Source of the DNA: WHSW01 sp963842795
GTDB lineage: Bacteria; Actinomycetota; Thermoleophilia; Solirubrobacterales; 70-9
NCBI GenBank assembly: GCA_963842795.1
Contig: CAWJHV010000039.1
Location: 1 to 64,000 of the forward strand
DNA: 64,000 nt
Reading direction: 5' to 3'
The position numbers and the translations under genes are program-made. Below the pieces are notes generated by a model, which was not told the origin of the DNA, did no database searches, and was given only the letters and a program-made list of their open reading frames with translations. Below, one piece after another: positions 34,533 through 45,606 of the stretch. Within the stretch, counting starts at the first letter, position 1; every line of letters starts with the position of its first letter.

Positions 34533-35432
34533 TCAGGCCGCGACCGTAGCCTCCACCGGCGGGTCCGCAGGGGCGGAGGTCCCGGCCAGGGGTTTCGGCG
34601 GTGGCGCCTGCTGGGTGCGCGCCAGGATCGCCACGCCGGCCAGCGCGGCCACGAGCGAGAGCACCGTGACGACGATCCCGAGCGGCGTCTCGGAGATCGT
34701 CTCGTCGAGCAGGGTGACCCCCAGGATCACGCTGGCGATCGGATCCAAGCCCATGCTCGTCGCGGCAGCCGGGGCGAGGGCACCGGTCGAGAGCGCGAGC
34801 TGGCTGAAGGTCAGCGAGATGTAGCCGATCGCGATCAGCGCGTAGAGGTGCCAGTCGACGAGGACGTGGAGCGGGTGGTCGGCCAGCTCGTCGCAGACCG
34901 CCTTGGTGAGCGCGGCGGCCAGCCCGAACATGATCCCGGCGGCGGACCCGAGCAGCGCCGCGCGCCGCGACGGCGCCGCGTGACGGGCCAGCAGGAAGAG
35001 CGGGACGACGATCACCGCGCACACGCCGCCGGCGATCAGCCACTCGCCGACCGGCGCGTCGTCGCGCCCGCCGGAGGGGTTCGTGACCGTGAGGAAGGCG
35101 ATCAGCGCCCCGGTGACGAGCAGCGCCGCGCCGATGTCGATCTTGCGAACCACCTGGCCGGTGATCCGGGCGCCCAGCGGGAGGGCGAAGACAACCGCCG
35201 AGACGAGCAGCGGCTGGACCACGGCGAGGCGGCCGATGGTGAGCGCGACCGCCTGGCAGCCGAACCCGAGCGCATCGCTGGCGATCCCCGCCAGCCACAC
35301 GGGCCGCCGCGCCATCCGCAGGAGCAGGCTGGAATCCGAGCCCCCCTCCGGCTCGTCGAGCCCGGCGCGCTGCTGGAGCACGGTCCCCAGCGCGAACAGC
35401 AGCGCGGCGATCAGGGCGAGGACGATATCCAT
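34533..35432 (-). CDS. DMT-superfamily (EamA-like) transporter
   Basis: A 299-residue inner-membrane protein with nine or ten helices in two repeats, fitting the drug/metabolite transporter superfamily. The first half includes MDIVLALIAALLFALGTVLQ and VWLAGIASDALGFGCQAVAL, with the second repeat around LGSAAGIMFGLAAALTKAVC, SLTFSQLALSTGALAPAAAT and SVILGVTLLDETISETPLG. The C-terminus is a Pro/Ala tail. Members can export amino acids or other metabolites, or flip lipid intermediates. Substrate cannot be inferred. It is inserted between clpC and radA. Confidence 0.8.
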   Translation of the reverse strand: MDIVLALIAALLFALGTVLQQRAGLDEPEGGSDSSLLLRMARRPVWLAGIASDALGFGCQAVALTIGRLAVVQPLLVSAVVFALPLGARITGQVVRKIDIGAALLVTGALIAFLTVTNPSGGRDDAPVGEWLIAGGVCAVIVVPLFLLARHAAPSRRAALLGSAAGIMFGLAAALTKAVCDELADHPLHVLVDWHLYALIAIGYISLTFSQLALSTGALAPAAATSMGLDPIASVILGVTLLDETISETPLGIVVTVLSLVAALAGVAILARTQQAPPPKPLAGTSAPADPPVEATVAA

Positions 35433-35504
35433 CGGCCCCGCACCCTATGCGCGCGGTCGGCCGCTTGACGTGCGTCACGCTCAAGGAATTCGGCGCGGTG
35501 GCCG

Positions 35505-37130
35505 ATGGCGGGGACAATGGGTTCGTCTCACACCCGGCGCTGGACCGGCATCGCCGCCGCGGTCGCTGTGGCCGTGTGCATGACCGGCGCGGTCCCCGCC
35601 GGCGCCGCCGCGGCGACGTTCCTGGTCGCCGAGGACGGCGCCGACACCGGCGACTGCACGGTCGACGCCTGCGCCACGGTCCAGTACGCGATCGATCAGC
35701 ATCGCCTGGCCCCGGCGCCGGATGACGTGATCCAGATCGGGCCGGGCGAATTCGTCGGCAACGTCGAGGCCGAGGATCCGCTCGACGACGGGTTGACGAT
35801 CAGCGGAACGCTCACCGGGCGCGAGCCGGCCACGACACTGCACGGCGAGGACGACGGTGCGGTGGTGGGCGGCAGCCCGACCGGGATCGCGGTCTTGCTC
35901 GGCGGCTGCGGGAGCACCGGCACAGAGCTGCGCGACGTCAGCGTGGACACCGTCGGCGCCGATCCGTCGGTGCAGGCGCTCGAGCTCGACGGGGGCTCGG
36001 ACGTGACCAACGTGAGAGCCGCCAACCAGCCGGGCAATACAGCCTTCGCGGTGCTCTCGGCCTGCGGGCCGGGAAGCGTCGTCCAGCGGTCCGAGATCAC
36101 GGCGGACGACGACGAGCTTCCGGTCGTCGCGTTCGACGGCATCCGCTTCGTCCGGTCGACGGCGACCAGCCAGTCGGAGCTCTCCCCGGCGCTGGCTCAG
36201 ATCCCGGGCGGCCTGCCCAACACCCACCTCCTGATCAAGCGGTCGACCCTGAGCCTCCCGGAGACGAGCACGGTCGAGACCGTGTTCGCCGGCTCGCGGT
36301 TGACGCTCGACTCCTCGCTGGTCACCGGCGGCGGCGCCGGCGTCTACGCGACCGACGACGCGCTGATCAACAACAGCACGATCGACGCCGGCGAGGCCGG
36401 CGTGTCGGACCCCCTGACGCCGAGCCTCTTCCTGGACTCCTTCACCGACTTCGCCGACGTCAGCGTCGAAAGCGCGATCCTCGTCGACGGGATCGAGGCC
36501 CCGAGCGGCGACGGTGAGGCGGTCTGCACGCACAGCGACCTGCCCCCGGCCGAGCAGGGCGGAGACTATGTCGTCGACTGCCCGACGGGGCCCGGAACCA
36601 CGAACACGACCACGGATCCCTCCGATCTGTTCGTCGGCGGGACTCCGTACGACTGGACGCTGGCCCCGGGATCGTCCGGCATCGACACCGGCGCGCCCGG
36701 CGACCCGGCGCCCGGCCTCGCGGTACGCGACCTGGTCAACAAGCCCCGCCGCGCGGCAGGAACGGGGGCGACGTGCCCGGACGGCATCCGCGACAAGGGC
36801 GCCTACGAGTTCGTCGGCCCGCCCTGCGAGCTCTCAGCCCCCACCCTGCTCGACGCCGCCGACCCGCACCCGCTCGACCGGCTGACCGCCACCAGGGGCG
36901 GCTGGAGCAACCTCCCGACCCGCTTCGCGCTCACCTGGCTGAGCTGCGACGCGGCCGGCGACAACTGCACCGAGGTCGGCCCGCCACCGCGGACGGGGAT
37001 CGGCTACACCATCCGCGACCGCGACCTCGGCCATACGATCAGGGTCCAGGTGGTCGCCCGCAACGCGGCGGGCGACTCGGCGCCGGCGCTGAGCGCGCCA
37101 AGCGGCGTCGTTACCAGGCCCCCCAGCTAG
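35505..37130 (+). CDS. Secreted right-handed beta-helix protein with C-terminal Ig-like module
   Basis: A 541-residue exported protein. It starts with a signal peptide (RRWTGIAAAVAVAVCMTGAV, ending AGAAAATF). Residues 35-430 have the parallel beta-helix look of pectate-lyase-like and choice-of-anchor proteins: ADTGDCTVDACATVQYAIDQ at the first coil, then repeated short strands such as LTISGTLTG, LRDVSVDT and RLTLDSSLVTGGGAGVYATD. Asn/Thr/Ser/Asp are frequent. The last 90 residues form an Ig-like module (LTATRGGWSNLPTRFALTWL, then TIRDRDLGHTIRVQVVARNA), often repeated in Thermoleophilia surface proteins. No catalytic residues are assigned, so adhesion or glycan binding is as likely as lyase activity. 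ATG at 35505 or 35517 could be the start. Confidence 0.8.
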   Translation: MAGTMGSSHTRRWTGIAAAVAVAVCMTGAVPAGAAAATFLVAEDGADTGDCTVDACATVQYAIDQHRLAPAPDDVIQIGPGEFVGNVEAEDPLDDGLTISGTLTGREPATTLHGEDDGAVVGGSPTGIAVLLGGCGSTGTELRDVSVDTVGADPSVQALELDGGSDVTNVRAANQPGNTAFAVLSACGPGSVVQRSEITADDDELPVVAFDGIRFVRSTATSQSELSPALAQIPGGLPNTHLLIKRSTLSLPETSTVETVFAGSRLTLDSSLVTGGGAGVYATDDALINNSTIDAGEAGVSDPLTPSLFLDSFTDFADVSVESAILVDGIEAPSGDGEAVCTHSDLPPAEQGGDYVVDCPTGPGTTNTTTDPSDLFVGGTPYDWTLAPGSSGIDTGAPGDPAPGLAVRDLVNKPRRAAGTGATCPDGIRDKGAYEFVGPPCELSAPTLLDAADPHPLDRLTATRGGWSNLPTRFALTWLSCDAAGDNCTEVGPPPRTGIGYTIRDRDLGHTIRVQVVARNAAGDSAPALSAPSGVVTRPPS

Positions 37131-37160
37131 TCGCACGTAGCGCCCGGGGCGCCGCGCGGC

Positions 37161-39764
<2,604 letters not shown>

Positions 39765-40018
39765 AACTCTTTCCGCCTCTTCGTGGTCCCTGTGTCTCCT
39801 GTGCCTAAGTTCTAGCCGCCCCCGGGGACGCAAGAGCGCCGGGTGCTCAATCCACTTGATCGGCCGATCACTGCCGCGGGATTAGAACCTCCGGTTGTCT
39901 CGACGACGGCGGAACGCCAGTATATCGGGGCGCCTCCGGCTACCCGACGGGTATCTGGCCACGAAACCGGGGCAAGGGCCGCAAGTTGCGGCCAACCTCC
40001 GCCGCGGCTCGATCGGGA

Positions 40019-41278
40019 ATGATTCGCCGGGTGAGCGCCACCGATAGTGAGCGCGAGGCGCTGACGCAGTTCGCAGAGGCCCACGGCCTCGCCTTCGCCG
40101 CCGGCCCCGAGCTGCCGCACAAGGGCGGGCTGCTCGGCGAGGACGACCTCGTCGTCGGCGGGGCGGCGACCGGCGAGCTGCCCGGCGGCGAGTCGGGAAC
40201 GCTCTGCCACCTGACCTACACCTACCGCTCCGACGACACCACGCGCACGGTCGAGCGCACGGCCGCCGTGCTCCGCGTCTCCGAGTCGATCGGCTTCGCC
40301 CCGTACCTGGGCTCGCAGGGGGGCCCGGGCACCGGCGGGTACTCGACGAAGAACGTGAAGCTCGACGGCGGCGGCTCGCTGCGGGCCGCCGAGGGCGTCA
40401 ACGACGCGTGGCTGGTCGAGCTGCTCTCACCGGCGTTCAGCGACTGGCTGGCCCGCAGCCCCGACGACTTCCAGTGGGAGCTCGCCGACGGCGTCCTCTG
40501 CGCCTCCCGGGGCGGGCACCTGGGCGGTGAGTCCGAGCTCGCCCGGATCTGCTCCGACGCCGCCCACATCGCGACCACCGTTCGCGAGGAGTGCCTCGAG
40601 GAGGTCGAGTCGGGCGAGGCGAAGCGGAGCGCCGTGCGGCCGAAGCGCAAGGCGGAGGACCGGCTCGTCGAGTCGATCCTGTCGCGGACGACCTTCGGGC
40701 ACCCGCCCAAGGACGTCGCCGAATCGCGACCCCAGTTCCGCCGGCTCGTGGTCCGCCACCCCTCGACCTACTTCATCAGCCTGTTCATGACCCTCGCCTT
40801 CATGCTGGTCGCGAACGTGATCGGCGGCGGCATCTTCGGGCTCCTGCTGAACCTCCCGAGCCCGGGCCGCGCGGTGCTGATCTTCGAGCTCTGCCTGTTC
40901 GCGGTCATCGGCTTCTTCGTCCTCCGCAGCCAGATCAACGGCACCTCGCAGCGGCTCGCCGTCGAGGGGTTCTGGCGCGAGTACGCGCGCACCCGGGACC
41001 TGCGCTTCGAGGATCCGTCGTCGTTCGCCGCGACGCACGCGAAGGCCGACCTCCCGGGAGCGCCGACCCGGGTGATGAGCGGCGGGCTCGGCGGCGTCGA
41101 CGGCTCGCTGATGCTCACCGGCGACGGCTTCACCCGGGGGGACTCGATCGCCCTCGTCGCCGGCGAGACGGGCCCGGTCGCGAGCGCCGACTTCGAGGTC
41201 TCTGCGCCCGGCGCCTCCGCCAAGGCGCTCGACTCCTATGTCGAGCGCCTCGCGGCCGAGCTGCGAGCCGTGCGGTAG
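40019..41278 (+). CDS. Two-helix membrane protein of unknown function
   Basis: A protein of about 419 residues (ATG at 40019, MIRRVSATDSEREALTQFAE). Residues 1-230 are soluble and mixed alpha/beta (LPHKGGLLGEDDLVVGGAAT, TVERTAAVLRVSESIGFAPY, LVELLSPAFSDWLARSPDDF). Two membrane helices follow (YFISLFMTLAFMLVANVIGG and AVLIFELCLFAVIGFFVLRS), then a C-terminal cytoplasmic part of 120 residues (GFWREYARTRDLRFEDPSSF). No family is recognised. It is divergent from clpC, with a shared 254-base upstream region, and ends before a region with a G-rich motif and a long hairpin. Confidence 0.72.
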   Translation: MIRRVSATDSEREALTQFAEAHGLAFAAGPELPHKGGLLGEDDLVVGGAATGELPGGESGTLCHLTYTYRSDDTTRTVERTAAVLRVSESIGFAPYLGSQGGPGTGGYSTKNVKLDGGGSLRAAEGVNDAWLVELLSPAFSDWLARSPDDFQWELADGVLCASRGGHLGGESELARICSDAAHIATTVREECLEEVESGEAKRSAVRPKRKAEDRLVESILSRTTFGHPPKDVAESRPQFRRLVVRHPSTYFISLFMTLAFMLVANVIGGGIFGLLLNLPSPGRAVLIFELCLFAVIGFFVLRSQINGTSQRLAVEGFWREYARTRDLRFEDPSSFAATHAKADLPGAPTRVMSGGLGGVDGSLMLTGDGFTRGDSIALVAGETGPVASADFEVSAPGASAKALDSYVERLAAELRAVR

Positions 41279-41335
41279 GTCTCGCTCCGGCTGCGGCTGA
41301 CCGCGTCGGTCCGCGAACGTCCGGGCCGGGCTTTC

Positions 41336-41352
41336 GCTGGGTAGGGGGTGGG
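41336..41352 (+). repeat. G-run motif (GCTGGGTAGGGGGTGGG)
   Basis: This 17-base G-rich motif matches, with one extra G, the motif at 54550-54566 and its reverse complement at 54905-54921. With the GGGCCGGG run just upstream (41323-41330) it forms a potential G-quadruplex with one eight-base loop. It is intergenic, 80 bases before a long hairpin. Confidence 0.7.
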
Positions 41353-41431
41353 TGCGCGGCGCCGGTGTGTCGGAACGGGAGCGCCGCGTTGCGCGAGCGT
41401 GCTGGGATCGAGATGTCTTCGTCGCCTCAAT

Positions 41432-41482
41432 CGCCGAGCGTCATCTTGACCACGCATAGCGTGGTTCCGATGACGCTCGGCG
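41432..41482. terminator. Long tiered hairpin between convergent genes
   Basis: Arms 41432-41445 and 41469-41482 pair over 14 bases without mismatch. After a 3x3 internal loop, ACCACGC (41449-41455) pairs with GCGTGGT (41459-41465) around the loop ATA. It sits between a plus-strand gene ending at 41278 and a minus-strand gene ending at 41550, which suggests a two-way terminator, though no U-tract follows on either strand. Confidence 0.65.
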
Positions 41483-41549
41483 GCCGGCGGGCTCTGAGAG
41501 CGCGCGGGGTGTCACGAACGTCACGCGGGGCGCACGCGCTCACCCCCGC

Positions 41550-42011
41550 CTAGCGAGCCGTGTGGATCGCGACCGCCTCGATCTGCGACTGGCCGTAGGA
41601 GCCGGTCTTCACCGGGCCGGCGGCGCTCAGCTGCTCGCCCGCGCCGGGCAGCGGGTGCGGCCGAAGGCCGACCGCGACGTCGATCACCGAGATCCCCGGG
41701 GCGGTGATGCTCTGCGGGCTGGCGAGGACGAAGTGGGCGTCCCCGTCGCCGTCGGGGTCGACCCGCTCGACGTAGAGGATCGTTCCCCTGGCGGTGCGAC
41801 AGCCGGACAGGCCCGGCGGGCACGGCACGGGCTCGACCGAGAGCGGCTTGCGGGCGTCGTCGTCGGGCTTCGGCGCGGGCGCAGTCGACGTGGTCCGGGC
41901 TTGCTCGGGCGACGCCGCGTGGCCCGGCTCGGAGCCGCCGCATCCGGCGGCTCCCCCGGCGAGCAGCAGCGCGGCCGTGACGGCGCCGCCGAGGCGCACG
42001 AGAGCGCTCAC
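41550..42011 (-). CDS. Small exported lipoprotein of unknown function
   Basis: A 153-residue lipoprotein. GTG at 42011 overlaps the FHA gene stop as GTGA. The signal peptide ends in the lipobox LLAGGAAGC, followed by a Pro/Ala/Thr linker (GHAASPEQARTTSTAPAPKP). The mature domain contains two Cys (VPCPPGLSGCRTARG), a strand-rich core (GTILYVERVDPDGDGDAHFV) and APGISVIDVAVGLRPHPLPG. The DPDGDGD stretch could bind calcium. The layout resembles a small OB-like/DUF domain, but no family is assigned. It is probably co-expressed with the FHA protein and lysS upstream. Confidence 0.72.
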   Translation of the reverse strand: MSALVRLGGAVTAALLLAGGAAGCGGSEPGHAASPEQARTTSTAPAPKPDDDARKPLSVEPVPCPPGLSGCRTARGTILYVERVDPDGDGDAHFVLASPQSITAPGISVIDVAVGLRPHPLPGAGEQLSAAGPVKTGSYGQSQIEAVAIHTAR

Positions 42012-42394
42012 GGGCGCGGGGCGTCGACCTGGGTGCGCTCGCCGTGTTCGAACGGCGCGCGGAAGCGGATCGCGGTCGAGCCGATCCGCAGCTCGTCGCC
42101 GTCGAGCAGCCGCCGCCGGCTCTCGACCCGCTCGCCGTTGACGAAGGTGCCGTTGCGGGAGAGGCCGTCGTCGACCACGACCCAGGCGTCGGCGAGCCGG
42201 ACGAGCTCCGCATGGACACGGGAGGCGTCGGGGTCCCAGGTGAGCGGCACGTCGGCGGCCATCGCCCGGCCGATCGTCACCCGGTGCCAGCCGTCCGGAA
42301 GCGAGAGCACGCGCCGGGCGCCGCGCGCGTCGTCGTAGACGATGTAGGGATCTCCCTGCCGCTCGGCCGCGGCCAGGTCGTCGCCGGACGGCAT
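42008..42394 (-). CDS. FHA-domain protein
   Basis: A 128-residue protein that is essentially one forkhead-associated domain, binding phospho-threonine peptides. The conserved residues are RVTIGRAMAADVPLTWD (Gly-Arg), ASRVHAELVRL (Ser-x-x-His) and DGLSRNGTFVNGERVESRRR (Ser-Arg-Asn-Gly-Thr). The ATG at 42394 is two bases after the lysS stop, so it is translated with lysS, and it overlaps the lipoprotein gene. A serine/threonine kinase partner is expected but none is in the window. Confidence 0.9.
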   Translation of the reverse strand: MPSGDDLAAAERQGDPYIVYDDARGARRVLSLPDGWHRVTIGRAMAADVPLTWDPDASRVHAELVRLADAWVVVDDGLSRNGTFVNGERVESRRRLLDGDELRIGSTAIRFRAPFEHGERTQVDAPRP

Positions 42395-42396
42395 CC

Positions 42397-43962
42397 TCAG
42401 CTCCGCATCGCCGGGAAGAGCACGACCTCGCGCAGGCTCCTCGCGCCGGTGAGCAGCATCACCAGGCGGTCGATGCCGAGCCCGACCCCGGCGGTCGGCG
42501 GCATCCCGTATTCGAGCGCCTCGAGGAACGACTCGTCGAACGGCTGGGTCTCCTCGTCGCCGCGGCGCAGCTCCTCGGCCTGCTGCTCGAAGCGGCGCCG
42601 CTGCTCGTCGGGGTCGTTGAGCTCGGTGAAGGCGTTGCCGATCTCGAACCCGCCGACGATCGGCTCCCAGCGCTCGACCAGGCGCTCGTCGTCGCGGTGG
42701 AGCTTGGCGAACGGCGACATCTCGACCGGGTAGTCCATGACGAACGTGGGCTGGATCAGGTTCGGCTCGACCTCCTTCGAGAACAGGCCGTCCACGAGCT
42801 TGCCCCAGCCCTCGTCCGGGCTCGCCTCCGAGTCCATGGCCGCCGCGAGGGCGTCGCGGGTCGGGTGTTCGAGGATGTCGATCCCGGTGCGCTCGCGGAT
42901 CGCGTCGCGCAGGGTGACCCGGTCCCACGGCGGCGCGAGGTCGATCTCGACCCCGTCGCGCTCGACCACGGTGGTGCCGTTGACCCGCTCGGCCGCCAGC
43001 GCGACCAGGCTCTCGAGCCGCACGGCGGCGTCGTTGTAGTCGGCGTAGGCCTCGTACCACTCCAGCATCGTGAACTCCGGGTTGTGCTTGAACGAGATCC
43101 CCTCGTTGCGGAAGTCCTTGCCGAGCTCGTAGACGCGCTCGATCCCGCCGACGATGCAGCGCTTCAGGTAGAGCTCGGTCGCGATCCGCAGGTAGAGGTC
43201 GCGGTCGAGCGCGTTGTGGTGGGTGGTGAACGGGCGCGCGAGGGCGCCGCCGTAGAGCGGCTGCAGCACCGGCGTCTCGACCTCCACGAAGCCCTCCGCG
43301 TCGAGGTACTCGCGCACGGCGGTGATCGTCGCGCCGCGCTTGCGGAAGATCTCCCGCGCCTCGGGGTTCGCGATCAGGTCGAGCTCGCGGTGGCGGTAGC
43401 GCAGCTCCGTGTCCTCGAGCCCGTGGAACTTGTCCGGCGGCGGGCGCAGGCTCTTCGCCAGCAGCGTCCAGCCGTCGACCCGCAGCGAGAGCTCTCCGCG
43501 GCGGGTCGCGAACGCCGTCCCGTCGACCCCGACGAAGTCGCCGAGGTCGAGGCCGGTGAGCAACTCGTGCGAGCGCTCGCCGAGCACGTCGGCGCGCGAG
43601 TGGAGCTGGATCCGGCCGCTGCCGTCGACGAGGTCGATGAACGCCGACTTGCCGTGGCCACGCCTCGCCGCGATCCGGCCCGCAACCCGGTGGGTGCTCT
43701 CAGTCTCCTGCCCCGCCTCGAGCCCCTCGTGCTCGGCGCGCACGGTCGCGATCTCGGTCCGCCCCTCGAACTCGTGCGGGAACGGCTCGATCCCGGCGTC
43801 GCGCAGCCGCTCGAGCTTCTCCCGCCGCTCGGCGAGCACATGGGACTCGGGGCGCTCTGCCTGCGAGGCGTCAGCCGAGCCGCGCCGCTGTTGAGGCGCC
43901 TTGTGCGAGGCGTCAGCCGAGCCGCGCCCCTGTTGAGGCGACTTGTTTTCCGGCTCGGCCAT
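42397..43962 (-). CDS. lysS: Lysyl-tRNA synthetase (class II) with repeat-bearing N-terminal extension
   Basis: A 521-residue class II synthetase charging tRNA-Lys. After the N-terminus comes the OB-fold anticodon domain (STHRVAGRIAARRGHGKSAF, then IDLVDGSGRIQLHSRADVLG), class II motif 1 in VREYLDAEGFVEVETPVLQP, motif 2 in YELGKDFRNEGISFKHNPEF, and motif 3 in MPPTAGVGLGIDRLVMLLTG. Residues 7-34 are two 14-residue tandem repeats (KSPQQGRGSADASH and KAPQQRRGSADASQ) that look inserted before the conserved start of the enzyme (VLAERREKLERLRDAG). The DNA of this part matches the repeat at 12339. It follows greA and precedes the FHA gene. Confidence 0.96.
   Translation of the reverse strand: MAEPENKSPQQGRGSADASHKAPQQRRGSADASQAERPESHVLAERREKLERLRDAGIEPFPHEFEGRTEIATVRAEHEGLEAGQETESTHRVAGRIAARRGHGKSAFIDLVDGSGRIQLHSRADVLGERSHELLTGLDLGDFVGVDGTAFATRRGELSLRVDGWTLLAKSLRPPPDKFHGLEDTELRYRHRELDLIANPEAREIFRKRGATITAVREYLDAEGFVEVETPVLQPLYGGALARPFTTHHNALDRDLYLRIATELYLKRCIVGGIERVYELGKDFRNEGISFKHNPEFTMLEWYEAYADYNDAAVRLESLVALAAERVNGTTVVERDGVEIDLAPPWDRVTLRDAIRERTGIDILEHPTRDALAAAMDSEASPDEGWGKLVDGLFSKEVEPNLIQPTFVMDYPVEMSPFAKLHRDDERLVERWEPIVGGFEIGNAFTELNDPDEQRRRFEQQAEELRRGDEETQPFDESFLEALEYGMPPTAGVGLGIDRLVMLLTGARSLREVVLFPAMRS
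43863..43946. repeat. Tandem 42-base repeat in lysS, related to 12339-12368
   Basis: Two 42-base units, 43863-43904 and 43905-43946, differ at two positions. Thirty bases of the first unit (43873-43902) are identical to 12339-12368. The unit length is a multiple of three, so the lysS frame is kept. It encodes the polar N-terminal extension of LysS. Confidence 0.85.
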
Positions 43963-43992
43963 CGCGGCGAGCCTAGACCAAGTTCAAGACCG

Positions 43993-44472
43993 CTACGCGG
44001 TCTCGATCTTCGTGATCTTCAGCTTCTTCTTCGGGCCGCGGGGCACGTCGACGCTGACCACGTCGCCGCGCTTGTGGCCGAGCAGCGCCTTCCCGATCGG
44101 CGACTCGTGCGAGAGCTTGTGCTCCGCCGGGTTCGCCTCGGTCGGACCGACGATCTGGAACTTGCGGGAGTCGCCGGACTTCTGGTCCTTGACGTGCACG
44201 CGGACGCCGACGCCGACGGTCTCGGTGTCGATCGCCTTCTGGTCGACGACGCTCGCGCGCCGCAGCCGCTCCTCGAGCTGGGCGATGCGCTGCTCGAGCA
44301 GTGCCTGCTCGTTCTTCGCGTCGTCGTACTCGGAGTTCTCGCTGATGTCACCGAACTCGCGCGCCTCCTTGATCCGAGCGGCGACCTCTCGACGCTTGGT
44401 GGTCGAGAGATGCTCGATCTCGGTCTTCAGCTTCTCGAGCCCTTCCTCTGTGATCAGCGCTTCACGAGCCAC
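43993..44472 (-). CDS. greA: Transcription elongation factor GreA
   Basis: A 159-residue factor that rescues backtracked RNA polymerase. The N-terminal coiled coil carries the acidic tip REFGDISENSEYDDAKNEQA (the D-x-x-E tip residues), flanked by EHLSTTKRREVAARIKEA and LEQRIAQLEERLRRA. The C-terminal FKBP-like domain has FQIVGPTEANPAEHKLSHES and PIGKALLGHKRGDVVSVDVP. GTG at 44472 is the start. A terminator separates it from dusB upstream, so greA probably has its own promoter in the 57 bases before it, and may continue into lysS (30-base gap). Confidence 0.96.
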   Translation of the reverse strand: MAREALITEEGLEKLKTEIEHLSTTKRREVAARIKEAREFGDISENSEYDDAKNEQALLEQRIAQLEERLRRASVVDQKAIDTETVGVGVRVHVKDQKSGDSRKFQIVGPTEANPAEHKLSHESPIGKALLGHKRGDVVSVDVPRGPKKKLKITKIETA

Positions 44473-44529
44473 GTTCCGTCCTCGCCCTCATCCTTGTATC
44501 TACCCGCTCGCAGGCGGGCCTCCCGGCAG

Positions 44530-44575
44530 AAAAACGCCCGAATTCGCGACGCTCCTCGCGTACGCGGCTCGGGCG
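44530..44575 (-). terminator. Intrinsic terminator after dusB
   Basis: On the minus strand CGCCCGA (44575-44569) pairs with TCGGGCG (44541-44535), with a GC-rich inner hairpin, followed by TTTTT (44534-44530). It is the clearest classical U-tract terminator in the window, placed 11 bases after dusB. Confidence 0.85.
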
Positions 44576-44585
44576 GGGCGCGCGA

Positions 44586-45605
44586 TTATAGCGATGCCAT
44601 TGGGCGGCGATTCTCCGCCGCGACCGGCCGCTGCGCGAGCAGCTCGCGGACCTCATCGAGCGTCTCGGTGCGCTGAAAACGGTCGGCCGCCGGCCCCGAG
44701 TAGCCGAGGGCCTCGACGTACCAGGGGTAGAACTTCCGCAGGTTGCGGGCCGCCCGCTCGGGTCCCCAGTGCTCGGAGGCCCGATCGAGGACCCAGAGCA
44801 GCTCGGACTCGATCTCGGCCTCCGTGGGCGGCCGGTCGCGCTCGGAGCAGAGCTCGGCGAAGATCCACGGATTGCCGAGCGAGCCGCGGGCGATCATCAC
44901 CGCGTCGGCGCCCGAATCCTCGTACGCGCGGCGCGCCTGCTCGGCGGTGTGCAGCCCGCCGGAGACGATCACCGGGACCCGGACGCGACGGCGCTCCAGG
45001 GTCTCGATCAGCTCGCCGACGAGCGCGTAGTCGGGGCGACCCCGGTGGCGCTGTCCAGCCGCGCGCGGGTGGAGGGTGACCGCCGAGATCCCGGCCTCGG
45101 CAACCAGGCGCTCGGCGAGCTCGAGCCCGGTGCGCTCGCCGGCCTCGAGCCCGGAGCGCAGCTTCACGGTCACCGGCAGGCCCGATCCCTCGATCGCCGC
45201 GCTGGCGACGGCGAGCGCTCGCTCGTGGTCGGCCAGCAGGGCCGCGCCGGCGCCCGTCTTCAGCACCTTCGGCACGGGGCAGCCCATGTTCAGGTCCAGC
45301 AGCGCCGGGCCGGCGGCCGCGGCCGTCGCGGCGGCCTCGCGCATGACCGCGGGGTCGGAGCCGAAGAGCTGGATCGAGACCGGGCCCTCGTCGGGGTGGA
45401 TGCGCAGCATCTCGGTGACCGTGCGCTGGTTTCGGTGGGCGATCGCGTAGCTCGAGACCATCTCTGAGATTGCCAGGCCGGCGCCGTAGCGCTGGGCCTG
45501 GAGGCGCACGAACCAGTTGCCGATCCCGGCCAGCGGCGCGAGCAGGACGCGGTTGGGAATCTCGACGTCGGCGATCCGAAACGGGGATGTCAGCGGCTCG
45601 GGCAA
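44586..45605 (-). CDS. dusB: tRNA-dihydrouridine synthase
   Basis: A 339-residue flavoenzyme reducing uridine in tRNA D-loops. The N-terminus is RVLLAPLAGIGNWFVRLQAQ, with EMVSSYAIAHRNQRTVTEML, VSIQLFGSDPAVMREAAATA, the catalytic Cys in LLDLNMGCPVPKVLKTGAGA, TVKLRSGLEAG, VTLHPRAAGQRHRGRPDYAL and the FMN-phosphate site IVSGGLHTAEQARRAYEDSG with DAVMIARGSLGNPWIF. Start TTG at 45605, two bases after the coaX stop. The position between coaX and lysS is the ancestral one. Confidence 0.95.
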   Translation of the reverse strand: MPEPLTSPFRIADVEIPNRVLLAPLAGIGNWFVRLQAQRYGAGLAISEMVSSYAIAHRNQRTVTEMLRIHPDEGPVSIQLFGSDPAVMREAAATAAAAGPALLDLNMGCPVPKVLKTGAGAALLADHERALAVASAAIEGSGLPVTVKLRSGLEAGERTGLELAERLVAEAGISAVTLHPRAAGQRHRGRPDYALVGELIETLERRRVRVPVIVSGGLHTAEQARRAYEDSGADAVMIARGSLGNPWIFAELCSERDRPPTEAEIESELLWVLDRASEHWGPERAARNLRKFYPWYVEALGYSGPAADRFQRTETLDEVRELLAQRPVAAENRRPMASL

Positions 45606-45606
45606 C

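Noticed and set aside
39870..39930. tRNA-like T-arm (GGTTCTAATCC) upstream of clpC
   Set aside because: Flanking bases do not form a T-stem, acceptor stem or anticodon arm.
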